From: Sphingomonas sp. NFR04
GTDB taxonomy: Bacteria > Pseudomonadota > Alphaproteobacteria > Sphingomonadales > Sphingomonadaceae
Length of the DNA: 64,000 bases
Direction: 5' to 3'
Assembly (NCBI RefSeq): GCF_900114095.1
Contig: NZ_FORV01000009.1
Span: 1 to 64,000, forward strand
In this document: positions 9,280-17,833 of the stretch, in pieces
Layout: each line of letters opens with the position of its first letter
How positions within the stretch are numbered: the first letter of the stretch is position 1
Made by a program: the position numbers and the translations under genes
Notes under the pieces: generated by a model
The model's database searches: none
Seen by the model: the letters and a program-made list of their open reading frames with translations, nothing else
What the model was told of the DNA's origin: nothing

Positions 9280-10022
9280 CTGGTCTTCTGGACCAGCGGC
9301 TCGATCCGCAGATTGACCACGTCGCTCGCCGCCCCGCGGGTGAGGACGAAACGGATTGCCTCGGCGATCTCCTCGGCATGCAGCATCTCGGCCTGCGCAA
9401 CCGCCTCTGCCTTCTCCGCGTCGCTGCATTGCTGCATGTCGGTGTCGACCGAACCCGGCTGGATCACGCTGACCTTGATGTTCTTCGCCGCCACTTCCTT
9501 GCGCAGCGTCTCGGCAAAGGCCTGGATGCCGGCCTTGGTCGCGGCATAGACGCTCTCGCCCTCGGCCTTGATCTCGGTGCTGATCGAACCGACGAACAGC
9601 AGATGGCCGCCGCCCTGCTTCTCCATGCGCCGGATGGCCGCCCGGGCGCAGGCCAGCGTGCCCGTCAGATTGGTATCGATGACATAGCGCCAGTCGGCAT
9701 CCTCCATCTCGTGGATGGGCTGCGCGCCCAGCGCCGCGCAAGTCACGAGCATATCGACGCCGCCCAGTTCCGCATCGGCGGTCGCGAAGACGCTGTCGAC
9801 GCCGTCCTTCGTCGCGGCATCGGCGACGATCCCTATGGCTTTCTCGTGCGTCGCGGTCAGCGCAATCGCCTCGTCGAGCGGATCCTGGTGCCGCCCGAAG
9901 GTGAGGACGCGCGCCCCCTCCTCCGCCAGCAGCGCGAGGGTTGCCCGGCCGATCCCGGTGGTGCCGCCGGTCAGGACGATTCGTTTGCCGGCAAGCGATG
10001 TCGTTTCAAGTGCCATGATCAT
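9276..10022 (-). CDS. short-chain dehydrogenase/reductase
   Basis: Rossmann-fold NAD(P)-dependent oxidoreductase of the classical SDR family. The cofactor motif TGGTTGIG is near residue 20, TCAALG stands at the NNAG position near 93, the catalytic Ser is in VGSIS near 143 and YAATK (Tyr/Lys) is near 157. It starts at the ATG at 10022, which overlaps the stop of the upstream 739-residue protein gene (ATGA), so translation is probably coupled. A second in-frame ATG lies at 10016. Its coupling to the large (alpha/alpha)-barrel-like protein suggests a joint role, perhaps in sugar metabolism, but this is inference. Confidence 0.85.
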   Translation of the reverse strand: MIMALETTSLAGKRIVLTGGTTGIGRATLALLAEEGARVLTFGRHQDPLDEAIALTATHEKAIGIVADAATKDGVDSVFATADAELGGVDMLVTCAALGAQPIHEMEDADWRYVIDTNLTGTLACARAAIRRMEKQGGGHLLFVGSISTEIKAEGESVYAATKAGIQAFAETLRKEVAAKNIKVSVIQPGSVDTDMQQCSDAEKAEAVAQAEMLHAEEIAEAIRFVLTRGAASDVVNLRIEPLVQKTS

Positions 10023-12238
10023 TCCCAGGTGAGGATCAGCCGGCCGTTCGCCGGCACGACATAATCGATGCGATCATCGGCGGTGCCGTTCGGGCGGATC
10101 GCGTCGCCGCCAGCGGTGGTGAGGCTGCTCTTGGGCAGCTTGCGCCGCTTGAGCCGCACCAGCCGCACATTGGCGGTGGCGGTTTCGCCTGCGTCGAGCT
10201 GGATGGTCAGCGCCTGGTCGCCGGTGCGCTCCACGGTGCGGACCAGCGAGTCGCAGAACAGCAGGAACGGCGCTCCGTCGATGCGGTGAAAGGCACGCGA
10301 GGCGAAGATGAAAGCAGCACCCGCGCCGTACACCTCCTGCCCCACCTGCCCCGCCTGCTGCCCGTCCGGATAGAGGTCTTCCAGCGGGAAGGAGAGCGTG
10401 GGATCGATGTGCCCGTTCGCTTCGCGCTGTTTCTCGGCGATCGCCTCCTTCGGCAACGCGTCGGGATAATAATACCAGGCGCGCGAGAGCACATATTTGC
10501 AATATTCGCCGATCAGCATGCGCGCTTCGGGATCGAGTTCCGGCCCGCCATCGTCGAGATAATGGCCAAAAGCGACATAGCTGTCGAAGCACTCGTACAT
10601 CGCCATGTAGGGCGCATCCTGCAGGCAGGTGACCGCGAGGAACGTCTCGTACGCCGCCGCATGGCCGATCTGGCTGTCCCAGATCACCGCATTGTGCAGG
10701 AAGCTGGCGAGATAGACGTAGCTCTGCTCCAGATAGACGTCACGGTTGGTGACCCGCCACAGCCGCATGCAGGCGGCCGCACCCCAGGCGGTGAGATTGG
10801 CCTGGTAATTGATGTCGAACCGCAGCCCTATCGCCGCATCGATCGCCGCCCGCGCCTCATCGAGATAGCGTTTGTCATCGGTGAGCTCGAATGCCTGCAG
10901 CATCACCCAGGCATAGACACCCCCGACATCGGTTTGCCCGCGGCCGTCGGCCGGCGCCTCGGCGGTGATCACGCTGAAGTCGGTGACGTTGTACTGGATC
11001 GGCCAGCGATAGTCGAAATGCCGGGCGGCGCGGATGCCGTATTCGAGCGAGGCGAGGAACAGCTCGCGTGCCGCCGCATCGCCGTCGAGCGCAAGGTGGC
11101 CGAGGTTCAGCAGCGGATGATAGAGATACCAGCTGTCGACCGCATCGGCATCCTTGTCTTTGCCGACATTGGGCAGGTAGCGCCGCAGCGTCTGGAGCTC
11201 GGGATCGTAGAATTTCCGCAGCCCGGCTTTCAGTTCCGACTCGAGCGGGTCCGGCTCGCCGCGCCAGGTGCCCCAGTCATGCAACGCGGCGATCACCGAC
11301 ATCTGCACCATGATGTCGGGATATTCGGCTGCGGTGTAGGGGTGGACATAGCGGTGCCCGTAGTGTCGGACGGTCGCCTCCGGCGCCTCCGCCAAGTCCC
11401 GCAGCGAGCGTTCCGCCCGAGCGACCCAGTCGCGATACGCCACCGGCGGCAGTTCGAGCATGCGATAGGCGGTGCCCAGCATCTGGAGGAACTGCCGGGC
11501 GGATTCGCGCTCGTGCGGCGGTGCTTCGTGGCGGAACACCAGGATCGCATCCGACAGCGTGACCGTCTCGCCGGCGGCCAGCGCCACCTCGGCGGGGTCC
11601 GCATTCTCCGGCGGCACCGGCAGCTTGTAGCCGAGCTCGGGCCAGGCACCGCCGACCGCCTCGCGCGGCTTGGTGCCGGTCGCGCGGAAATAGGCGTTCG
11701 AGGCGGTCAGGTTCTGGACGTAGAGGACATTGCCGAAGGCCGGTTCGTCGATGCGGAAATAGAGCAGCCCGGTGTTGATCCCGCGCTGCGACGCCTCGAC
11801 GGTGCCTTCCGCCCGCAGCGGGTCGTCGCGACCACCCAGCGGATAGAGATCGCGGGGCACGAACGGGAGCACCATCGCCATGGCCGGGGTGAAGCGAGTG
11901 ACGATCCGGACCTGCTCCAGCGCGTCCTGCGCGGCGACGAACGACAGGACATGCTCGCCCAGCCGGCTGGTCACGCGCAGCCGGGCCACCTCGTCGGGCG
12001 CCTTGCGCGCGACTGCGATCTCGAAGGGTGCCGGGACGAACGCCGCCCGAACTGCCAGCCCGCCCCTGCCGTCGCGGCGGATCACCGCGAAGACGGAGTC
12101 GGCGGTTGCCAGAATCTCCACATCGAGATCCCCGATCTCGAAGCTTGCAACGGGCGCTTCGGCCTCGCGCAGTGCATCGCGCAAGGTGAGCAGGTACGGA
12201 CTGGCCGGTTTTGCCTCGAGGATTGCCGTGTTCGGCAT
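10019..12238 (-). CDS. large uncharacterised protein with a probable helical-barrel glycosidase-like domain
   Basis: A 739-residue protein that I cannot assign to a named family. The N-terminal third is beta-rich. From about residue 270 onward it becomes helix-rich with many Trp/Tyr/Asp motifs, such as YLYHPLLNLGHLA, WPIQYNVTDFS, YAWVMLQAFEL and YGAGAAFIFASRAF. These resemble the repeating helical hairpins of (alpha/alpha)6 glycosidases and epimerases. There is no signal peptide, so it is probably cytoplasmic. It is coupled to the SDR gene downstream. Immediately upstream lies the collapsed DUF72-ligase scar. Catalytic residues cannot be named from sequence alone. Confidence 0.6.
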   Translation of the reverse strand: MPNTAILEAKPASPYLLTLRDALREAEAPVASFEIGDLDVEILATADSVFAVIRRDGRGGLAVRAAFVPAPFEIAVARKAPDEVARLRVTSRLGEHVLSFVAAQDALEQVRIVTRFTPAMAMVLPFVPRDLYPLGGRDDPLRAEGTVEASQRGINTGLLYFRIDEPAFGNVLYVQNLTASNAYFRATGTKPREAVGGAWPELGYKLPVPPENADPAEVALAAGETVTLSDAILVFRHEAPPHERESARQFLQMLGTAYRMLELPPVAYRDWVARAERSLRDLAEAPEATVRHYGHRYVHPYTAAEYPDIMVQMSVIAALHDWGTWRGEPDPLESELKAGLRKFYDPELQTLRRYLPNVGKDKDADAVDSWYLYHPLLNLGHLALDGDAAARELFLASLEYGIRAARHFDYRWPIQYNVTDFSVITAEAPADGRGQTDVGGVYAWVMLQAFELTDDKRYLDEARAAIDAAIGLRFDINYQANLTAWGAAACMRLWRVTNRDVYLEQSYVYLASFLHNAVIWDSQIGHAAAYETFLAVTCLQDAPYMAMYECFDSYVAFGHYLDDGGPELDPEARMLIGEYCKYVLSRAWYYYPDALPKEAIAEKQREANGHIDPTLSFPLEDLYPDGQQAGQVGQEVYGAGAAFIFASRAFHRIDGAPFLLFCDSLVRTVERTGDQALTIQLDAGETATANVRLVRLKRRKLPKSSLTTAGGDAIRPNGTADDRIDYVVPANGRLILTWE

Positions 12239-12684
12239 GCGCCTCTCCGATAAATGAAAGGATCTTGGGCAAAGATCGAAGGCGCCGCTGGTTCCGGCGA
12301 TCGGCGGCGCTTCTAACCCAGGCTAGGATGTTTTGGGCGCCGGACGCTTCTCACGCTTCAGCAACCAACCCAGGCCGCAAACCGATCACACGCCGTTGAG
12401 AAGGGGATGCGCTGCTGCTTTCTCGCCGCCTCTGCAGCCTTGTCGTCCTGAACCCCGTCAACCGCCGGGCGTTCGCCCTGCATGCCAGCGCAAGGAACCT
12501 CATGGACACGTCCGACCTGTCCCCGATGGAGGCCAAGCTGGCGCCCGCGCAGTGCCGGATGGAGCAGCTGATCCACGAGGTCCGGCCCGCCGAACTGTCG
12601 ACGCTCGCACGCGCCGCCGAATGACTCTACCCGAAACTAATTTGTGTGATTGAAGCAGCCTTTGGCCTCCGCGACCAAGGACGC
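12239..12684. other. intergenic region holding the collapsed gene pair
   Basis: Divergent promoter region between the 739-residue protein gene and the caa3 oxidase operon. Bases 12239-12360 show no gene. Bases 12361-12680 hold the remnant described separately. The promoter of the oxidase operon must lie in or upstream of this remnant, so the scar may now act as regulatory DNA. No confident -35/-10 could be assigned. Confidence 0.5.
12361..12680 (+). pseudogene. collapsed copy of the DUF72-ligase gene pair
   Basis: This stretch aligns in order with four separated parts of 2896-4860. 12361-12395 matches the region upstream of DUF72 (2896-2929, sharing AACCAAC and AAACCGATCA). At GATGCG it jumps to the last bases of DUF72 plus the DUF72-ligase spacer (3642-3754). 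12502-12540 matches ligase codons 1-13, and 12541-12624 matches the last 27 native ligase codons, followed by TGA. The similarity then continues downstream (GAATGACTCTAC, GCCTCCG) to about 12680. The join inside the ligase is in frame, leaving a 40-codon open frame that begins MDTSDLSPMEAKL and ends with the normal ligase C-terminus. Both deletions can be explained by short repeats at the joins. The frame is unlikely to encode a working enzyme, as it lacks every catalytic motif. Confidence 0.85.
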
Positions 12685-13158
12685 GTGAATCGTTTCCGTC
12701 GCGCGCTCCTCACCGGTCTGATCGTCTTGCCTGCAACGGGTTGCAGCGCGGAGAGCCGTTCCGCCGGCCCAGACCTGCCGCAGACGGCCCCGACGGGCGC
12801 GCAGGATCCGCGCGCGGCAGCCTATGAGCGCAACCTCTATCAGGTCGCACAAGGGGGTCGCTATTTCACCTGGTATGGCTGCAGCGGCTGTCATGGCGGC
12901 AATGCCCAGGGCGCGCGCAACCTCGGCGACCGGGCATGGGTGCACGGCGGTGACCTCGACCAGGTCTATGGCTTCATCGCCAGTCAGCATCCCGGCACGC
13001 CGGCCGGGTACGGGTCGCGCATCCCTACCGAGCAGCTCTGGCAGATCACAGCCTATGTCCGGAACCTGCCGCGACTGACGCCGGAGAAACGTCGCCGCCA
13101 GGACGCCGACCAGGTCGGCGAGCCCCAGGGCAGCAACTGGACGGGGCCGGTGCAGTGA
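12685..13158 (+). CDS. lipoprotein monohaem cytochrome c, oxidase-operon member
   Basis: A roughly 157-residue exported c-type cytochrome. The GTG at 12685 (AAGGA just upstream) opens a lipoprotein-type signal ending ATGC, so the mature protein is probably lipid-anchored through Cys. One haem motif, CSGCH (near residue 70), is present; a Met ligand is not obvious and should be checked. It is the first gene of the caa3 oxidase operon, and its TGA overlaps the GTG of ctaC (GTGA). It probably carries electrons to the oxidase or is an extra haem subunit of it. Confidence 0.8.
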   Translation: MNRFRRALLTGLIVLPATGCSAESRSAGPDLPQTAPTGAQDPRAAAYERNLYQVAQGGRYFTWYGCSGCHGGNAQGARNLGDRAWVHGGDLDQVYGFIASQHPGTPAGYGSRIPTEQLWQITAYVRNLPRLTPEKRRRQDADQVGEPQGSNWTGPVQ

Positions 13159-14114
13159 ACGGGCTGCAATCGGCACTGGCACCGGCGGGGGAACAGGCGG
13201 CGGGTATCCATGGCCTGTTCTGGCTGATGATGCTCGTCTGCGGCGCGATGTACCTGCTGGTACTCGCCGGCGTCGCCTGGACTGTGTGGCGCGCGCTTCG
13301 CGGCCGTCGCGTGGCAGGCGAACCGGCGATCGACCCGCCCGATGTCGGGCTCAATCGAGGGCTGCTCGGCTGGGCCGCGTTGATCGTCGTCGGCCTGACC
13401 GTTCTGATCACAGCCAGCTTCCTCGTCGAGCGCAACATTGCCTCCGCGCGGGCGCGCGAGGCGCTGGAGGTGCGAGTGACCGGCCATCAATGGTGGTGGC
13501 GGATCCAATATCGCGATCCGCGCACCGGCGGCTGGATCGAGACGGCGAACGAACTCCATTTGCCCCTCGGCCGCACCACCCGCGTCGCGCTGGGATCGGC
13601 GGATGTGATCCACAGCTTCTGGGTGCCGAACATCGCGCAGAAGCTCGACGTGATTCCCGGCCGCATCAACCTGCTCGACCTCACCCCCACCCGCCCCGGC
13701 TGGTTCCGCGGCCAGTGCGCCGAGTTCTGCGGCATCCAGCATGCGCACATGGCGTTCGACGTGAAGGTGGATGCGCCGGAGGATTTCGATCGCTGGCTGG
13801 CAAGCCAGGCGAAGGTCGCCGCCACGCCCGCCGATCCCGTCGCCGCGCGCGGGCAGCAGGTCGTGACCGGCGGCAAGTGTGCCATGTGCCACGCGATCCG
13901 CGGCACGCCCGCCACCGGCCGAGCGGGACCAGACCTCACCCATTTCGGCAGCCGCCGTTCGGTGGCCGCCGGCACGCTGACGATGAGCCGCGGCGCCATC
14001 CAGGGCTGGATCGCCCAGCCCCAGGCGCTGAAGCCCGGCACGATGATGCCGCCCGTTGCGCTCTCGGGCGCCGATGCCGATGCCGCTTCGCGCTACCTGA
14101 TGGGACTGCAATGA
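13155..14114 (+). CDS. ctaC: cytochrome c oxidase subunit II with fused cytochrome c (caa3 type)
   Basis: Subunit II of an aa3/caa3 haem-copper oxidase. Two transmembrane helices (about residues 20-45 and 72-92) precede the periplasmic cupredoxin domain. CuA ligands are visible in DVIHSFW and GQCAEFCGIQHAHM. QWWWRIQY is the conserved aromatic electron-entry segment. A C-terminal cytochrome c domain is fused, with haem motif CAMCH near residue 239 and a likely axial Met in PGTMMPP near 300, which defines the caa3 type. The GTG start overlaps the preceding stop and the TGA overlaps the ATG of ctaD. Confidence 0.93.
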   Translation: MNGLQSALAPAGEQAAGIHGLFWLMMLVCGAMYLLVLAGVAWTVWRALRGRRVAGEPAIDPPDVGLNRGLLGWAALIVVGLTVLITASFLVERNIASARAREALEVRVTGHQWWWRIQYRDPRTGGWIETANELHLPLGRTTRVALGSADVIHSFWVPNIAQKLDVIPGRINLLDLTPTRPGWFRGQCAEFCGIQHAHMAFDVKVDAPEDFDRWLASQAKVAATPADPVAARGQQVVTGGKCAMCHAIRGTPATGRAGPDLTHFGSRRSVAAGTLTMSRGAIQGWIAQPQALKPGTMMPPVALSGADADAASRYLMGLQ

Positions 14115-16009
14115 CCGAGCCGCTCACCCCCGAACAGGCCGATCGGCTCGCCGTATCGTGGCGCGACGCGCCGGGGCTGTGGGGCTTCCTCACCACCGTC
14201 GATCACAAGCGGATCGCCGCGCGCTACATCCTGACCGTCGTGCTGCTCATGTTCCTGGCGGGCATGCTCGCGCTCGACATGCGGCTGCAGCTCGCCTGGC
14301 CGGACATGGGCCGGATGACGCCGCAGCTCTACAACGAGAGCTTCTCGCTGCACGGCTCGACGATGCTGTTCCTCGTCTCGGTGCCGGTGATGGAAGCGAT
14401 GGCGATCTGGCTGGTGCCGCTGATGCTCGGCCAGCGCGCGCTCGCCTTCCCGCGGCTCGCGGCGTTCAGTTATTGGCTGTATCTGGGCGGCGTGCTGATG
14501 CTGTGGGTGCCACACGCCTTCGGCATCACCCCCGATCTCGGCTGGTTCGAATATCCGCCGCTTTCCGGGCCCGGATACGGCCCCGGGCACCGCGTCGACA
14601 TCTGGGCGCAGATGATCACCTTCACCGAGGTCGCGGCGCTCGCCGCCTCGGTGAACGTCGTCGCCACCGTGCTCAAGATGCGGCCGCCGGGGATGACGCT
14701 AGCGCGGATCCCGGTGTTCGTCTGGTCGCAGGCGATCGCCGGGCTGATGACGATCTTCTCGCTGCCAGCGGTGATGCTGGTCACCAGCATGCTGATCGCC
14801 GACCGGCTGGTCTCGACGCAATTCTTCGCGCCCGCCGCGGGCGGCGACGTGATCCTGTTCCAGCACCTGTTCTGGTGGTTTGGGCATCCGGAGGTCTACA
14901 TCATCTTCCTGCCCGCCGCGGGCTTCGTCTCGATGATCGTCGAGACCTTCTCGCGCCGCACGCTGTTCGGCCATGTCGCGGTGGTGCTGTCGATGCTCGG
15001 CATCGCCGCGCTCGCCTTCGGGCTGTGGGTGCACCACATGTTCGCCGTCGGCCTGCCGCGGCTGGGCAACGACTTCTACACCGCGGCGAGCATGGCGGTA
15101 GCGCTGCCCGCGGGCCTGCAGATCTTCTGCTGGATCGCGACCTTGTGGAGCGGCCGCCCGCGCTTCGACACGCCGCTCCTCTGGGTGCTCGGCTTCATCG
15201 CCACGTTCGTGATCGGCGGGCTTTCGGGCGTGATGGCCGCCTCCGCCCCGCTCGACCAGCAGATCACCGACACCTATTTCATCGTCGCGCATTTCCATTA
15301 CGTGCTGATCGGCGGCGCGATTTTCCCGCTGCTCGGCGCCTTTTGCTACTGGTACCCCAAGGCGACGGGGCGGATGATGTCGGAGCGTTGGGGCAAGCTC
15401 GCCTTCTGGCTGATCGTCGGCGGGTTCAACCTCGGCTTCTTCCCGATGCACCTGCTCGGGCTGATGGGCATGCCGCGCCGGGTCTACACCTATAGCGAGG
15501 GCATGGGCTGGGGGCTGCTCAACCTGATCGCGACCCTGGGCTCTGCCATCGCGGTAGCGGGCGGACTGGTGTTCGTCGCCAATGCCTGGTGGAGCAGGCG
15601 ACACGGCGCGCTCGCCGGACCCGACCCCTGGGGGGGATCGACGCTCGAATGGGCGGTGCCGTCCCCGCCGCCGCAGCATAACTTCGATCACCTGCCGGTG
15701 GTCGACAGCCTTACGCCGCTCTGGACCCAAAAGGACGAACTGCAGATGATGACCGGCCTCGCGCTGGAGCGACGCGAAGTGCTGGTCACCTCGGTGGTCG
15801 AGGCAACGCCGGAATATCGGCAGAAGAGCCCCAAGCCCTCGATTGCGCCGCTGCTCTCGGCGCTGGCGGTGACGATCCTGTTCATCGGCAGCATCTTCAC
15901 CCCCTGGGCGTTGGTATGGGGGGCGGTGCCGGTGGCGGCCGCGCTGATCGCCTGGTTCTGGCCGCAACGCGAACGGGCGAGCACCGGGCCGCTGGCGGTG
16001 CGCCGATGA
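14111..16009 (+). CDS. ctaD: cytochrome c oxidase subunit I
   Basis: Catalytic subunit that reduces oxygen at a haem-Cu(B) centre and pumps protons. A 632-residue, multi-helix membrane protein. Haem and copper ligands are visible in SLHGSTM (low-spin haem His), WFGHPEVY (Cu(B) His with the following Glu of type-A1 oxidases), WVHHMF (two Cu(B) His) and VAHFHYVL (high- and low-spin haem His). The C-terminus is extended beyond the usual core by a hydrophilic linker and two more hydrophobic segments (about residues 575-625). ATGA overlaps join it to ctaC and ctaE. Confidence 0.95.
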   Translation: MTEPLTPEQADRLAVSWRDAPGLWGFLTTVDHKRIAARYILTVVLLMFLAGMLALDMRLQLAWPDMGRMTPQLYNESFSLHGSTMLFLVSVPVMEAMAIWLVPLMLGQRALAFPRLAAFSYWLYLGGVLMLWVPHAFGITPDLGWFEYPPLSGPGYGPGHRVDIWAQMITFTEVAALAASVNVVATVLKMRPPGMTLARIPVFVWSQAIAGLMTIFSLPAVMLVTSMLIADRLVSTQFFAPAAGGDVILFQHLFWWFGHPEVYIIFLPAAGFVSMIVETFSRRTLFGHVAVVLSMLGIAALAFGLWVHHMFAVGLPRLGNDFYTAASMAVALPAGLQIFCWIATLWSGRPRFDTPLLWVLGFIATFVIGGLSGVMAASAPLDQQITDTYFIVAHFHYVLIGGAIFPLLGAFCYWYPKATGRMMSERWGKLAFWLIVGGFNLGFFPMHLLGLMGMPRRVYTYSEGMGWGLLNLIATLGSAIAVAGGLVFVANAWWSRRHGALAGPDPWGGSTLEWAVPSPPPQHNFDHLPVVDSLTPLWTQKDELQMMTGLALERREVLVTSVVEATPEYRQKSPKPSIAPLLSALAVTILFIGSIFTPWALVWGAVPVAAALIAWFWPQRERASTGPLAVRR

Positions 16010-16623
16010 GCGACGCCCGCCCCTACAAGATCGTCGGCGACGTCTCGGATCTGCCCGAAAGCGCCAGCGGCGCCAAGCACCTCGTCTGGTGGGGCAATAT
16101 CGGCTTCATGGCGATCGAGGGCACCGCCTTCGCGCTGGCCGCCGGCACGTACCTGTACCTGATGAGCCAGACGCACGGCTGGCCGCCTGCCGGCACCCGC
16201 CCGCCCGACCTGCTCTGGCCGGCGGTGCTCACGCTGGGTCTGTTCCTCAGCGAGATCCCCAATCTGTGGGTCCGCCGCCGGGCGATCGCCAAGGACGAAT
16301 GGAGCGTACGCTTCGGCACGCTGGGCATGACGATCCTGGGCCTGCTTCTGCTGATCCCGCGCGGAATCGAGTTCGCGCATCTCAACGTTCACTGGTCCGA
16401 CAATGCCTATGGATCGCTGACCTGGATGCTGATCATCCTGCACACCAGCCACCTGATCACCGACATCGGCGACACGGCGGTGCAGGCGGTCTGGCTGTTC
16501 ACCCATGAGGTGGGCGACGACCAGTTCGCCGATGTGGAGGACAATGCCAATTACTGGACCTTCGTTGTGCTCAGCTGGCTCCCGGTGGGAGCGTTGATCT
16601 ATCTCGCGCCGAGGCTCGGATGA
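16006..16623 (+). CDS. ctaE: cytochrome c oxidase subunit III family protein
   Basis: A 205-residue membrane protein of the oxidase subunit III family (CtaE/CyoC-like), with about five hydrophobic helices. The conserved Glu-rich helix (GFMAIEGTAFA) and the segment ANYWTFVVLSW are typical of the C-terminal half of subunit III, which stabilises subunit I and its oxygen and proton paths. It is shorter than the seven-helix mitochondrial type, as is usual for caa3 operons. The start (ATG at 16006) overlaps the ctaD stop, and the stop overlaps the start of the next small membrane gene. Confidence 0.85.
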   Translation: MSDARPYKIVGDVSDLPESASGAKHLVWWGNIGFMAIEGTAFALAAGTYLYLMSQTHGWPPAGTRPPDLLWPAVLTLGLFLSEIPNLWVRRRAIAKDEWSVRFGTLGMTILGLLLLIPRGIEFAHLNVHWSDNAYGSLTWMLIILHTSHLITDIGDTAVQAVWLFTHEVGDDQFADVEDNANYWTFVVLSWLPVGALIYLAPRLG

Positions 16624-16946
16624 GCCGCTCGGAGCGCATCCGGCCCTGGGCGGCGCTAATCCTGCCGCCGCTGGCGTGGTATGTGTTTGAGGTCGGGCTG
16701 GGCAGCGTGCTCAAGGTGCGGTGCGCGCCGGTTGGCAACGGGCTCGGGCTCGGCTGGGGCGTGACGAGCATCGCGGTGTGTGCAGGCGCGATGGCGATTG
16801 CCTGGCCCTGCGCCAGGCCCGCCGGCGACCAGACGCCGCCGCGCGCCTGGCTGTCGCGGGTCGCACTGCTGCTAGCCGCCATCTTCGCGCTGGCGATCGC
16901 CTTCCAGACGCTTGCCGTGCTGATCGTGCCGCCGTGCGTCGGCTGA
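16620..16946 (+). CDS. small membrane protein of the caa3 oxidase operon
   Basis: A 108-residue protein with three hydrophobic segments (about residues 10-30, 44-62 and 78-103) and short charged loops. The position between ctaE and ctaG, with ATGA overlap to ctaE, matches a small accessory or subunit-IV-like protein of caa3 oxidases. No sequence motif allows a firmer call. Two Cys residues near the membrane (VRCAP, WPCAR) might be notable given the copper-handling neighbour, but this is speculative. Confidence 0.7.
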   Translation: MSRSERIRPWAALILPPLAWYVFEVGLGSVLKVRCAPVGNGLGLGWGVTSIAVCAGAMAIAWPCARPAGDQTPPRAWLSRVALLLAAIFALAIAFQTLAVLIVPPCVG

Positions 16947-17833
16947 GCCTCCTCGGTCTCCTCTTGCTGGCGCTGCCGGGCACTGCGCTGGCACACGGAG
17001 GGCACGATCATGCCGCACCGCCGGGATGGACCTGGGATCCGGCGATCACCCTCCCGCTGCTGATCGCAGCCATCGCGTTCTGCCTCGGCTGGCGCCGGCT
17101 CCACGCCCGCTCGACAGGGGGTCGTGCGCGGCTGGAGCGGTGCAGCACCTGGTTCGCGATCGGCTGGCTGGTGCTCGCGGGCGCGCTGGTCTCGCCGCTA
17201 CACGAGGCGGGCGAGCGGAGCTTCACCGCGCACATGATCGAACACGAGCTGATCATGCTGCTCGCCGCACCCTTGCTGGTGCTGGCCGAGCCGCTCGCGA
17301 CGATGCTCTGGGCCTTCCCGCCTCCCGCGCGGCGCACGCTCGGCGCGATGGGCATGGCGATTGCTCCCACCTATCGCTGGGCGAGTGGTGCGGTCGTTGC
17401 GACGCTGCTGCAGGCGGCGGCGCTGTGGATCTGGCATATGCCGAGCCTGTTCGATCTCGCGCTCGCCAACGAAGCCTGGCACGCCGTCCAGCACCTCTGC
17501 TTCCTGGTGAGCGCCCTGCTGTTCTGGACGGCGATGCTGGGACGGCGCGGCGCAGGGGCAAGTGCTGCCGCCGATCGCGCGCTCGCCGGGCTGTGCCTGC
17601 TCGCCACCTCGATCGTCACCGGCGCGCTCGGCGCGCTGATGGCCTTCGCCACCTCGCCCTGGTACGCCGGCTATGCCCGGCTGGCGCTCGCCCCCTTCGG
17701 CCTCACCCCGGCCGAGGACCAGCAGGTGGCGGGGCTGATCATGTGGGTGCCCGGCGGCCTCGTTCATCTTGGCGCGGCGCTGCTCCTGTTCCGCACCCTC
17801 ATCGCCGCCCCGAGGACCGCCGATGCCGTCTGA
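16934..17833 (+). CDS. ctaG: cytochrome c oxidase assembly protein, caa3 CtaG type
   Basis: Polytopic membrane protein of the caa3_CtaG family, needed for assembly of the oxidase copper centre. The GTG at 16934 lies inside the end of the previous gene and opens a cleavable signal (RRLSLLGLLLLALPGTALA) followed by a His-rich segment AHGGHDHA, a plausible metal site. About six or seven further helices carry conserved motifs: SPLHEAGERSF, HMIEHELIM, IWHMPSLFD and AVQHLCFLVSALLFW. Its stop lies just inside the next cytochrome gene. It is not related to the Cox11-type CtaG of aa3 operons. Confidence 0.88.
   Translation: MRRLSLLGLLLLALPGTALAHGGHDHAAPPGWTWDPAITLPLLIAAIAFCLGWRRLHARSTGGRARLERCSTWFAIGWLVLAGALVSPLHEAGERSFTAHMIEHELIMLLAAPLLVLAEPLATMLWAFPPPARRTLGAMGMAIAPTYRWASGAVVATLLQAAALWIWHMPSLFDLALANEAWHAVQHLCFLVSALLFWTAMLGRRGAGASAAADRALAGLCLLATSIVTGALGALMAFATSPWYAGYARLALAPFGLTPAEDQQVAGLIMWVPGGLVHLGAALLLFRTLIAAPRTADAV

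Noticed and set aside
12646..12684. Upstream extension (ATG at 12646) of the lipoprotein cytochrome
   Set aside because: The extension lies in the ligase-scar downstream flank, and the GTG at 12685 gives a proper lipoprotein signal with a ribosome site.
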